From positions 150,672-181,129 of the forward strand of contig CAMPET010000104.1 of the NCBI GenBank assembly GCA_946803715.1: a stretch of DNA of 30,458 nt, given 5' to 3'. Shown here piece after piece: positions 20,292 through 26,803 of the stretch. The stretch is from Beroe ovata. Lineage: Eukaryota; Ctenophora; Nuda; Beroida; Beroidae. A program made the position numbers and the translations under genes. Numbering within the stretch: position 1 is the first letter of the stretch; every line of letters starts with the position of its first letter. A model generated the notes under the pieces. The model did no database searches. It was not told the DNA's origin and was given only the letters and a program-made list of their open reading frames with translations.

Positions 20292-20747
20292 TGTGTCTGT
20301 GTAATGTGTATGTGTGTATCTGTGTCTGTGTGTGTCTGTCAGTCTTCCTGTCAGTCTTTTTACCCAAGCCAAATCCCGTTATTCCTGCAGGAATCAAACG
20401 AACAGAAACACCTGGAAGAAATGAACCGAGTTATGGAAGAAAACTCACGAGAACGACAGCGGCTGCTCCGTGAGATCGAAGTCCTGCAGCACACCCCCTC
20501 CTCAAAATTGCATGCCCTCCTCCCCACCTCCCCACCCGGGAATAATAGACCCGGGAGAATCTCCATTTCGAGTGATCAGAGTGATTTGTTCCTACTTGAT
20601 ACCGAGTTTGAGTACCTCAAGGATATTTTGTTGAAGTATCTCAAGGGAGAACACACGGAGCAGTTGTTAAAGGTTATCATTGCGATTTTGAGGTATTCTG
20701 AGGAGGAAAAAGTGCAGATTTTAAAAACTCTGACCAGTAGGAGATAA
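1253..20747 (+). CDS. GOLGA4-like: Golgin-245-like GRIP-domain tethering protein, whole gene
   Basis: I reconstruct 40 coding exons, all with GT..AG borders and compatible phases, totalling about 6,672 nt and 2,223 aa; human GOLGA4 is about 2,230 aa. The protein has a short basic N-terminus, continuous Lys/Glu/Leu/Gln-rich coiled coil, and a C-terminal GRIP domain. Exon 9 (QNENLQKCLTVSQDRAIKKI) lines up with the golgin-245 block around LQGILSQSQDKSLRRI. Exons 10-11 also follow golgin-245 in order (EKDYRITSL, then RRLEEVLAKCKTTIKNG like VKRQENLLKRCKETIQSH). These matches favour GOLGA4 over golgin-97, GCC1 or GCC2. In the family, GRIP binds Arl1-GTP at the trans-Golgi and the N-terminus captures endosome-derived carriers. 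The start is set by an in-frame TGA at 1238-1240. Exon coordinates are in the block entries below. Least certain are exon 3, the end of exon 10 (an N in a TG repeat) and the start of exon 6. Confidence 0.9.
2270..2653 (-). CDS. LITAF-domain protein nested in golgin intron 4
   Basis: 127 aa, read from ATG at 2653 to TAG at 2270. The N-terminal half is Pro/Ala-rich with a PPPY motif at residues 24-27 (context NAAPPPPYPAA), the type that recruits NEDD4-family WW domains in LITAF. The C-terminal half is a LITAF domain: CPSC at 66-69, a membrane-inserting hydrophobic stretch at about 83-103 with a CCC cluster, then HTCPNC ending at 117, and a short basic tail. The paired CxxC motifs bind zinc and the hydrophobic hairpin inserts in the cytosolic leaflet of late endosome/lysosome membranes. 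A good acceptor (TTCTATCACAG) lies 8 bases before the ATG, so a non-coding 5' exon is likely and the open frame further upstream is not coding. The same acceptor argues against a fresh retrocopy. The gene lies antisense inside the 2008-3120 intron. Confidence 0.88.
   Translation of the reverse strand: MADDKTKAVEGVYPEIPAENAAPPPPYPAAGDTPAPAPAPAQPAVVVPVVGNPTAIISRNPQSMVCPSCHAQVLTHVEYENGIVVWIACLLLCFISCCCIPFFINDLKDAVHTCPNCKAFIGKKALL
3336..3378. repeat. Perfect 17-bp inverted repeat with CACGTG in the arms
   Basis: Left arm 3336-3352 and right arm 3362-3378 are exact reverse complements around a 9-base loop. Each arm contains CACGTG and the heptamer ACGTGGC (forward at 3364-3370, reverse at 3344-3350). 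The hairpin lies in golgin intron 5, about 115 bases before exon 6, directly followed by a 21-bp tandem repeat. Confidence 0.9.
3395..3491 (+). repeat. 21-bp minisatellite (about 4 units) at the exon 6 acceptor
   Basis: Units of the form TATCCCACGTGACCCACTGAG alternate with a variant containing ACACACTGAA. The period of 21 equals seven codons and the array is open in the frame of exon 6, reading IPRDPLS/IPRDTLN. It occupies the place where the polypyrimidine tract of the exon 6 acceptor (AATATCCAACAG, ending 3492) should be, so that acceptor is weak. An in-frame phase-0 acceptor further upstream (cag ending 3357, in the hairpin loop) would make the array coding. Confidence 0.85.
3740..3840. 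repeat. Possible transposon-derived G-rich fragment
   Basis: The stretch beginning ggggccattcataaatt, with a poly-G run and partial inverted symmetry (ttcgcaaaata / ttcgtaaaaaggcgaa), resembles dispersed repeat fragments seen in many invertebrate genomes. I cannot assign a family. It lies in golgin intron 6. Confidence 0.3.
4285..6273. other. Golgin intron 8, left part: non-coding with short repeats
   Basis: About 2 kb without a supported exon. It contains a 20-bp perfect palindrome at 5075-5094 (see separate entry), three copies of a 14-bp unit (ttttgccggtgttg) near 5430-5475 followed by two 18-bp copies of agtaaacatttggttttt, a CG run at 5598-5607 and a short TG tract near 5790. A promoter for the alternative exon at 6274 could lie here, but I see no clear core-promoter element. 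Confidence 0.6.
5026..5103. repeat. Nested inverted repeat centred on GTCACGTGAC
   Basis: Outer arms cttcaacaaaa (about 5026-5036) and ttttgttgaag (about 5093-5103) are reverse complements. Inside lies the perfect 20-bp palindrome at 5075-5094 (aatttgtcacgtgacaaatt), whose centre is the CLEAR/E-box core GTCACGTGAC. It could be a small MITE-like element or a bHLH-binding site; the sequence alone does not decide. Confidence 0.6.
6274..7422 (+). CDS. Alternative golgin exon: Ser/Lys-rich 379-codon ORF behind a stop-start junction
   Basis: A strong polypyrimidine tract and CAG (6271-6273) precede GAG GGT CTC TAG ATG. The ATG at 6286 opens 379 codons up to a GTAAGG donor after 7422, in phase 0, which joins cleanly to exon 9 (7670). 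Spliced after exon 8, also phase 0, the frame hits TAG at 6283-6285, so the upstream golgin would end after 277 residues. The ORF can therefore act as the N-terminus of a separate isoform with its own promoter, or as a cassette that truncates the long form. The product is low-complexity, rich in Ser, Lys, Arg and His, with an acidic YLSSDEELDADSVATSD stretch, a Cys cluster (SSCRCTMGGGCKMKC) and a short repeat (HSNVSSRHSNVSSRH). I recognise no domain. Coding use is inferred from length and splice phase. Confidence 0.65.
7670..10976 (+). CDS. GOLGA4-like: Golgin coiled-coil exons 9-18
   Basis: Exons: 7670-7780, 7946-about 8018, 8259-8495, 8616-8808, 8952-9073, 9237-9347, 9538-9672, 9863-9982, 10468-10593, 10813-10976. 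All but the second have clear splice sites. Exon 9 carries the golgin-245 signature SQDRAIKKINQL; exon 11 carries SLRRRNTKLKDKIRRLEEVL followed by KCKTTIKNG. Exon 10 runs into a (TG)n tract with an N at 8019, so its last codon and donor are unresolved. Exon 11 is taken from the TTTACAG acceptor at 8258; in-frame alternatives exist at the cag ending 8288 or 8321. Exon 12 has a charge-only patch (DEDEGRRKEKEEE). The rest is heptad coiled coil without recognisable domains. Confidence 0.85.
8019..8180 (+). repeat. TG-rich microsatellite covering the exon 10 donor
   Basis: An imperfect (TG)n / TGTGTGTA tract starts directly after the last readable codon of exon 10, with an undetermined base at 8019. 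The real donor is probably CAG/GTGTGT, but the N prevents confirmation. Confidence 0.8.
10276..10472 (+). repeat. Duplicated splice acceptor with 13-bp satellite between copies
   Basis: The 22 bases at 10276-10297 recur exactly at 10451-10472, where they form the real acceptor and first bases of golgin exon 17. The earlier copy continues with a degenerate version of that exon (attccccacttcaagacttg against attcctccctacaagacctg). Between them lies a pyrimidine-rich array of a 13-bp unit (tttcctcacctca), repeated about six times at 10355-10440. Confidence 0.85.
10977..12124. other. Golgin intron 18: assembly gap and repeats
   Basis: An unsequenced gap of N occupies 11025-11161, flanked by GGTGAG-type minisatellite. 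Then come a CG-rich stretch (about 11300-11395 with CGCGCG runs), a block of short tandem repeats (18-bp unit around tactatgggtattggata, about 11830-11890) and several acaatgtacattgt inverted motifs at 11940-12090. A missing exon inside the gap is unlikely, because exons 18 and 19 join in phase across it. Confidence 0.7.
12125..17078 (+). CDS. GOLGA4-like: Golgin coiled-coil exons 19-33
   Basis: Exons: 12125-12212, 12291-12414, 13150-13295, 13634-13753, 13832-13959, 14410-14534, 14629-14753, 14861-15001, 15137-15241, 15396-15548, 15663-15750, 15873-16169, 16329-16435, 16546-16800, 16920-17078. Phases agree across every junction. The translation is coiled coil throughout, with repeated Leu/Glu/Lys heptads. 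Exon 32 contains a short internal repeat (SKSELEASKSELVELEG). The intron between exons 22 and 23 (13754-13831) is 78 nt and has no stop in the reading frame. No globular domain is visible. Individual coiled-coil segments diverge too fast for residue-level comparison with vertebrate GOLGA4. Confidence 0.85.
12415..13149. other. Golgin intron 20: AT-rich, no exon seen
   Basis: About 735 bp with a tandem tacattatatgt array at 12803-12846 and a C-rich, T-poor run before the exon 21 acceptor (ccctctcag). No additional coding segment is supported. Confidence 0.6.
13960..14409. other. Golgin intron 23 with a CG-rich patch
   Basis: About 450 bp with no exon. At 14083-14145 it contains CGCGCG/GCGCGC runs. 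The string ttgcgtaacgcgcg here is the reverse complement of one in the intergenic CG-rich patch near 23233-23246, suggesting a dispersed repeat. Confidence 0.5.
17178..18261 (+). CDS. GOLGA4-like: Golgin long coiled-coil exon 34
   Basis: This single exon of 1,084 nt (361 codons plus one base) is many times longer than its neighbours, most of which are 80-300 nt. It is flanked by TTGGCAG before 17178 and GTATGT after 18261, entering in phase 0 and leaving in phase 1. The translation is unbroken coiled coil (for example LESLRNKTQSELQSQISNLS and REEVESLRDELRESRRCLEE). Reading on past the donor gives a stop at 18294, which would produce a shorter form without GRIP if the intron were kept. Vertebrate GOLGA4 also places much of its coiled coil in one oversized exon, in line with orthology, although the boundaries need not correspond. 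Confidence 0.9.
18493..20246 (+). CDS. GOLGA4-like: Golgin coiled-coil exons 35-39
   Basis: Exons: 18493-18782, 19031-19252, 19470-19595, 19696-19774, 20107-20246. Exon 35 has a strongly basic/acidic helix with a near-repeat (RRHREDMEEMRKRHREEMEE). Exon 36 gives QLVQSLQSQVKRLQLSLSEA; exon 38 gives RLESRIKELEAMVGK; exon 39 gives DLKRHIENLTRRHKLETETI. The donor of exon 39 (CAG/GTTAGT) runs directly into a (GT)n tract. Phases agree throughout and lead into the GRIP exon. Confidence 0.88.
20247..20340 (+). repeat. (GT)n microsatellite immediately after the exon 39 donor
   Basis: A near-pure GT tract of roughly 40 bases, then imperfect TGTGTC repeats, fills most of the 144-bp intron before the GRIP exon. 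Confidence 0.9.
20391..20747 (+). CDS. GOLGA4-like: Golgin terminal exon with GRIP domain
   Basis: The last exon (118 codons plus stop) starts after TTCCTGCAG and opens with a final coiled coil (MNRVMEENSRERQRLLREIE). A Pro/Ser-rich linker follows, then the GRIP domain at about 20604-20735. Its start, EFEYLKDILLKYL, carries the conserved GRIP tyrosine in the F/N-E-Y-L context, and the domain continues with LLKVIIAILRYSEEEKVQIL, the usual second and third helices. In golgin-245 this domain dimerises and binds Arl1-GTP, and the tyrosine is required for trans-Golgi targeting. The protein ends seven residues beyond the last helix (TLTSRR), shorter than the tails of many GRIP golgins. No canonical AATAAA follows closely; an ATTAAA occurs near 20773. 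Confidence 0.95.
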   Translation, partial: ESNEQKHLEEMNRVMEENSRERQRLLREIEVLQHTPSSKLHALLPTSPPGNNRPGRISISSDQSDLFLLDTEFEYLKDILLKYLKGEHTEQLLKVIIAILRYSEEEKVQILKTLTSRR

Positions 20748-21606
20748 CAGGATGAAGTGAATATTCTGGTAGATTAAATTATGGTTATTTTCAGTTATTT
20801 TTCTTGCAATTTTGATTATAATTTATTTTAGAGACAAGAAGTTGCAATTTTGAACTTCAAACTTGTGTTTAAATTTAACTCTGTGATTATGTTTAACAAT
20901 TTTGCCCGTAGTGTGTTTTTCTGTAAATTAACTTGATTATTTTTGAACGAAAAATGTTTTGCTGGTTCAGAACTGCTTCCGGTTATTTTTGCGATAAATA
21001 TTTCTAAGATTAGAGCGTGGTTTAGTGAAATATGTTATGCAGATGTTTTCCCAGTATTTGATTGATGATTTATTAAGTATTAATGTAAAATGACAGTTTT
21101 GTGAGATATTTTTGACACAATATGGTAGTTGGTAGGACGGAGAAACGATATCAGGCTGCAACTCTTCATCCCCAATCCCCCATCATTTCTATGCAAAGAC
21201 CCCATGTGTGTTTTATCAAGGACGCACCATCCTGTTTCTGTATGTACCGACAATGGCACCGACGTATCTCATTCTACTTCTGCAAGGTCTATTTAATGAG
21301 GGAATGATCGTAACATCAGAATTTCCAAGATGAACTGCCGTATTTGGCGGAGAATCTTTCCCTCCCTGTGTCGTTGTGGCACATTTCTCATATATACACG
21401 ATGAAATCTTCTTCTTGGCGCTTCAGCTGCATGATGTTGTAGTTTATAGCATGCTTTTAGCCATGCACTAGAAATATTGATTTGAAAGTACATTTACAAA
21501 GCTCGTGCTAAAGTTTCCGTTGCTCGTTCCATAATCACACCAGAATACTGATGCAGATCTACACCACCCAGAACATTTGTTAAGACGAAACCTATTCTCC
21601 TGACAC
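20748..21606. other. Golgin 3' UTR and spacer
   Basis: AT-rich sequence after the GRIP stop that should contain the golgin 3' UTR and the promoter of the following single-exon gene. No further coding exon, tRNA or clear repeat is visible. Small open frames here have no recognisable features. Confidence 0.5.
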
Positions 21607-22887
21607 ATGCCTCTCGACAGCCTGACCCTCCCTCTGGCCATCCTTCTGTCTATCTCCTTGTGTTACCAACTCCTAAAACTGCAGGTCCAACATCTATCTG
21701 TTCCTGACATACCGCCGCCCTCAGCACCAGTTGGTCTGACTGAAAACATGACATCATCGGACACTACCGTAGAGCAGTCGTATTGGAGTAGCATCCCCCG
21801 GTTTGAGTTGTTAGTCAGGCTACGGGAGAGTAGGGTTGCGGGCGCCAAAGTGTCGCACGTCATCAACTCATACCAGGACGTTCTGGTGAAGTCAATGAGA
21901 CAGTTTGTTGTCCCCGAGATAGCTGGACGTCTGGTTGTAATCCTGGACGAGGAAAGGGGACGGGAGTTGGGCGGACGGTTGAATGGAAAGTGGCCATTTC
22001 CGAGGGTTCAATACGGTGACCGGGGCGACACGAGGGTGTACGCTAACCATCCACAAATGCGGGCCCAATGGGATTTGTTCCATGCTGATCTATTTTCTTC
22101 AGCGCCCTACGTAGGAATTCTCGAACCGAACAACGTATTCGTTACGGTATTGACTCCTGAGATTATATTCCGAGGAGGGAAGCCGGTGATCGTGGCCATT
22201 GCTGGTCCCCCAGCTCCCAACCCTTGTTTTCCAGCTATTACAGAGATTTTCCTACGACGTAAAATGGCAGTTCAGTGCTCGGTCTCAGCGCCCTTTTTCG
22301 TCAAAACCAATCATATCCGGGAATTGCGAGATGTGTTGGCGAGTGAACAGAATAGCAATTTCAAGGAAATTTTCAGAACGTCCAATGAGAAAGTCAAGTC
22401 AAGATTACAGTGTAACTCTAACAATTGGGGCGTATCCTTTGTTGAGATTATGTGTAACTACTTGTGGTATTTTCACCGTTCTGAATATTCCTGGCATATC
22501 CAAGTTCTTGAGAGGAAGCGACAGTTGTTTTCCTCGGGATTTGTGCCCAAGGACTATTACGGGGTCAAGGTAACGCCCGAAATGCGGCTTCCCGCACCGA
22601 GAGCTGCAACACTTCCCGCAGCGGGCAAAAATGCGGGAATAGCGGACATAGAAAAGGAAGGGATGTGTTTTGTGGGCGGGTTTTCTAAATGTTCCATCAA
22701 GTGTCAAGCCTGGAAAAGCAAGCATATCAGTCCCTCTATGTTTACGTCGACAGGATATGCGTCTTGGTTTGCAAGTCATGAATCTGATTGTTTGTTACAG
22801 CAATCGGAGCATAGGAAGAATGTTGAGAAAATGATGAGGTTTTATCGGTCGAAATCGGCAAGTCCAATTCTTAACAAATGTATATGA
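21607..22887 (+). CDS. Single-exon type II membrane protein, DUF6492-like putative glycosyltransferase
   Basis: 426 aa with no intron. A hydrophobic segment at residues 6-24 near the N-terminus, without a convincing signal-peptide cleavage site, suggests a type II membrane anchor; a short Pro-rich stem follows. The body resembles DUF6492-type proteins with a nucleotide-sugar-transferase-like fold: VVILDEERGRELG (110-122), WPFPRVQYGD (129-138), a W-x-x-F-x-A-D-x-x-x-S-x-x-Y-V-G block at 155-170, LTPEIIFRGGKPV (182-194) and MCNYLWYFHRSEYSWH (282-297). Where such proteins usually have a D-x-D-like pair after the Y-(V/I)-G block, this one reads ILEPNNVFVT (171-180). The C-terminus has several Cys, perhaps lumenal disulfides. 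A Golgi location is inferred from topology only. Family recognition is from memory and tentative; membrane topology and coding status are more secure. Confidence 0.7.
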   Translation: MPLDSLTLPLAILLSISLCYQLLKLQVQHLSVPDIPPPSAPVGLTENMTSSDTTVEQSYWSSIPRFELLVRLRESRVAGAKVSHVINSYQDVLVKSMRQFVVPEIAGRLVVILDEERGRELGGRLNGKWPFPRVQYGDRGDTRVYANHPQMRAQWDLFHADLFSSAPYVGILEPNNVFVTVLTPEIIFRGGKPVIVAIAGPPAPNPCFPAITEIFLRRKMAVQCSVSAPFFVKTNHIRELRDVLASEQNSNFKEIFRTSNEKVKSRLQCNSNNWGVSFVEIMCNYLWYFHRSEYSWHIQVLERKRQLFSSGFVPKDYYGVKVTPEMRLPAPRAATLPAAGKNAGIADIEKEGMCFVGGFSKCSIKCQAWKSKHISPSMFTSTGYASWFASHESDCLLQQSEHRKNVEKMMRFYRSKSASPILNKCI

Positions 22888-25299
22888 AAACTTTAACGCT
22901 TCACAATTTTCCATATTTACTCTTACTTTTGCGCTTGAGTATTGAGTAGCAAGGATATTAATTAATCATGCATGAACAATGAAACTTGGTGCCATTTATT
23001 TACATGAATGTATGATGTTCAATTCTCTGCAAAATTGTGTATCATTTTCGAATGAACATTCCTCTGGTTGATTCATCCATTTGCAGTGACCGTTTCTTTC
23101 TCCCCCAATCCCCCATTGACCATTGACTTCTTCTCTAACGGAACGCGCGAGTGTCGCGCGGGCACCACGCGTCTAGCTCCAAATACCGTAAATAATTGAG
23201 AATGAGCGCGCTGCGGATCATATTCATTGCATCGCGCGTTACGCAAAACAGAGAAATTTGTTGCTCCGTGTAAATATTTGGACAGTAAAATACTGATGAG
23301 TGAATAGATGCCCACCTTGCCCTTTCTATCGATAATATCACACCAAATGCAGTTCTTGCACTTGGTCAATATAGATGTCTGTCAATTTAGGGGCAGCACT
23401 TAGTAAGTAACATGTATTTCGAGCCATGTATAGGTGATATAAAGACCAGCTTTTCCTCCATTACTATGTATACAATATACGCCCTAACATTGGGGGGCAT
23501 TTCGGAGAAATGAGGCGAAAGAATAAATTTTCTACCGTTTCTGATGTAAAAAGGACACAGTACAGACCAAATGGCGCCGTTATTCTAAACACTGATATCC
23601 GAAGACAGGAAGAAGTGTCGATCATGAGACTGCAATATAACATAAAGATTTCCGGGTCTTTACCGAGAAATTTTAACCGCAATTTCTCGGAATTATCTCA
23701 ATTCACAATGATCTCCTAATAAAAGTGATAGGTACTGCAACTATCTTTAAATAAGCGTGGGAGTGCAACTCTTCTGTACAAATGTTGTCGCGACGGAATT
23801 GCTCATGAATTTCTCGCCTTTTGTAGGTTCTTAGAAACATGAGGTTATCATCAGCCCCTGGGGCATATAATTACTATGTGAATTAATTTTTGTGTCCTAC
23901 ACTAGGATTTTTTCCAGGTAAAATTAATGAATTTATGTCGTTATTTTCTGATCATTTGAAAATTCTGAGAATCCCTGAGTAATTTTTAGAAAGGAGAGAA
24001 AAGATTTGTGGATCAAAATGTAAAAATAAAATATATATCATTCCAATCATCTGTATTTATATCATCATAAATATTCCTCGAAAATGAATACTTTTCTAAA
24101 AATCTTAATTTTCTGTCATCGGTACATATCCTGAATTATGGATATTAAACATAACAAGCAAAAAGGATGGTTCCTTGAATGTAATTGTTTCCTTCAAGAA
24201 AATTCAATTCCTTATGAAACGGTATTCTGTGTACATTATACAATGCACACGATAATAGCTTTTATGAGCAATAGCTAATAATAAATATTTCTTTTGATCT
24301 TTTATGGGCCCATTTACTCAATATATCAAATAAGTAGGTAGCTTGAATCTAACTTTCAGGTCCATAGAAAGTTTGTCTTCATCCAAACGCTATCATCAGT
24401 CTCAAGTCCATAGACTCAACGGAATTTCAAACTTGTGAAATTGTTAATTGATATTAATCATACTGCTGTAAAATTGCAAATCACTCTCATCATACCAAGT
24501 ATACAAATTAATTATTCCTGATTAAGTTACTAATACTCAAGTTACTAATACTCAATTAATGCGTATTATATCCATACTTCATATCTTCAGAAACCCTGCG
24601 ACTTTGACCAATTTCATGCTCGATACGTATGAAATGATGAAGATCAGCACATAAAATCATTCTGTGCGAACGAAACTTCATTTTTCTGCTATTTTTGGAA
24701 GAATCGCAAGAATTTGATCAACATTGTATCGCTAATATTCAATCATACTTTATTTATAATCCCATAAACATATTGAAATTAACGTATCATGCTTTGATTC
24801 ATCATGATTATCACAAACAATATTATGTACATATTATCATTCCTATCCCTAATTCAATTTTCGTGTCTGTGTCGTACGAAACCCTTTTCGGAATATCAGC
24901 CAATATCAGGACGCTGCTGTTATCATTATATTATGAGATCATATCAACATATCAACATCTCAATCTTGAAATCGAATAGAAATTGTTTATTAAGTTGCAG
25001 TCCCTGGGCACTCCAATTGTTTTCATATCGCAGGAAAGCCCCCAACGAGGTTTCGTAGTTCCTACTAATTGATAGACCCATCACTGGTTCAAGTCCGATC
25101 GAAAGAAGGGACTGTTTCAGGCCCACTTCCCTTTTATAACTGCATGTAGAGATGTAGGCATCATGCTACGGCGTATAACTGCGTAGCTGTACTTCCGGTT
25201 GTTAATACGGGTGCGCACCATACATAGTATACAATGTATACAATGTATACAATGTATACAATGTACACGGTGCAATGTACAAGGTGTAATTCCGTGTTG
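22888..25299. other. Intergenic, AT-rich, no supported gene
   Basis: About 2.4 kb between the single-exon gene and the last exon of the minus-strand receptor gene. It should include 3' UTRs of both. A CG-rich patch at 23140-23240 (CGCGCGAG, CGCGCGGG, CGCGCGTTACGC) shares a string with golgin intron 23. A 69-codon plus-strand frame at 23510-23719 is open but shows no motif or clear splice context, and I do not call it. From about 24951 the first unit of a ~950-bp duplication begins. Confidence 0.5.
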
Positions 25300-26803
25300 C
25301 TAGCTCAAGTAGTAAACTTCGCCAGGCCCGTCAAACTCGTAGACGATGTTCAAATCTTCTTCCTGAAATGAAGAGGGGAGGGGTAATTAATTGATCACGG
25401 AAACGATAACAAACATCATTAACTGGCTATTAACGGGCTATAATATTTCAATGGTAGTTTTTCCCGTCTCTGTAGGACTTTTGTAACATAAACATAGTAA
25501 TGAGAGTTTGTAAAATTTCAAAGTTGTTCTACAAGGTTAAGTCAAAAAAACTATACCTTGGTAGCCTGAGTAGCCTAATTGCCGGTTTAGGTGAGGTAGG
25601 TATAGTAGGTTTACCGTTTAATTGGATATTGCGCTATGCAATGGATACCATAAAATATACATTGTATGTATTGTACGCAGGACTAACGACGTTTGATACG
25701 ACGTGAGAAAGCTTATTCTAGGTTATTTTCACAAGGTTTAGGTTCCAGTAATGGAGCCTAAACCCTAACAGGGCTAGATGAGTTCGATATCACCTGGTAC
25801 CGGAATTCTAGAATATGGTCCGGAAAACGAACCTTTTATGGAAACAAAGGATTATNTTTGCGCACGCGCTTGAACTGCCTTCTTCCTTTATATTATAGAT
25901 ATCAACATCTCAATCTTGAAATCGAATATAAATTGTTTAAGTTGCAGTCCCTATGCAATGCAATTGTTTTCATAATGCAATGGTTTTCATATCGCAGAAA
26001 AGCCCCCAACGAGGTTTCCTTAGTCCTAGTTCCTACTCATTGATACACCCATCACTGGTTCAAGTCCGATCGAAAGAAGAACGGACTGTTTCAGGCCCAC
26101 TTCCCATTTATAACTGCAATTGAGATGTAGGTATCATTCTACGGCGTATAACTGCGTAGCTGCATTTCCGGTTGTTAATACGGGTGCGCACCACACATAG
26201 TATACAATGTATACAATGTATACAATGTATACAATGTACACGGTGCAATGTACAAGGTGTAATTCCGTGTTGCTAGCTCAAGTAGTAAACTTCGCCAGGC
26301 CCGTCAAACTCGTAGACGATGTTCAAATCTTCTTCCTGAAATGAAGAGGGGGGGGTAATTAATTGATTACGGAAACGATAACAAACATCATTAACTGGCT
26401 ATTTACTGGCTATTAACGGACTATGATATTCTAATGATAGTTTTTTTCCGTCTCTGTAGAAATTTTGTAACATAAACTTAGTAATGAGAGTTTGTAAAAT
26501 TTTAAAATTGTTCTACTAGGTTTAGCCAAAAAACTATACCTTGGAAGCCTAAGTAGCCTAATTGCCGGTTTAGATGAGGTAGGTATAGTAGGTTTACCGT
26601 TTAATTGGATATAGCGCTAGGCAATGGATACCATAAAATATACATTGTATGTATTGTACGCAGGACTAACGACGTTTGCTTATTCTAGGTTATTTTCACT
26701 AGGTGTTAGGTTCCAGTAATGGAGCCTAAACCCTAACAGGGCTAGATGAGTTCGATATCCCGAGATACCGGAAAACGAACCTTTTATGGAAACAAAGGAT
26801 TAT
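24951..26803. repeat. ~950-bp near-tandem duplication
   Basis: Unit 1 runs from 24951 to about 25855 and unit 2 from 25901 to about 26803. They match along their length with scattered substitutions and small indels. Both contain a 9-bp array (tatacaatg, about four copies) and an intact copy of a minus-strand terminal coding exon. Unit 1 ends at ggattat, next to a single N at 25856; unit 2 continues past the same ggattat into unique sequence. Confidence 0.92.
25300..25362 (-). CDS. Second copy of the receptor-gene terminal exon
   Basis: The minus strand reads the same 20 residues and TAG as 26273-26335, preceded by the same TTCATTTCAG acceptor. It lies in unit 1 of the ~950-bp duplication, downstream of the other copy in the direction of transcription. 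It could serve as an alternative last exon giving an identical tail but a different 3' UTR, or be an assembly duplicate. Confidence 0.7.
   Translation of the reverse strand, partial: EEDLNIVYEFDGPGEVYYLS

Noticed and set aside
23510-23719. 69-codon basic plus-strand frame as a gene
   Set aside because: It has no recognisable motif, no neighbouring exon in phase and ordinary length for chance.
25080-25100. ggttcaagtcc as a tRNA T-arm / B box (also at about 26050)
   Set aside because: No A box, anticodon arm or acceptor stem pairs around it; it is probably chance within the duplicated unit.
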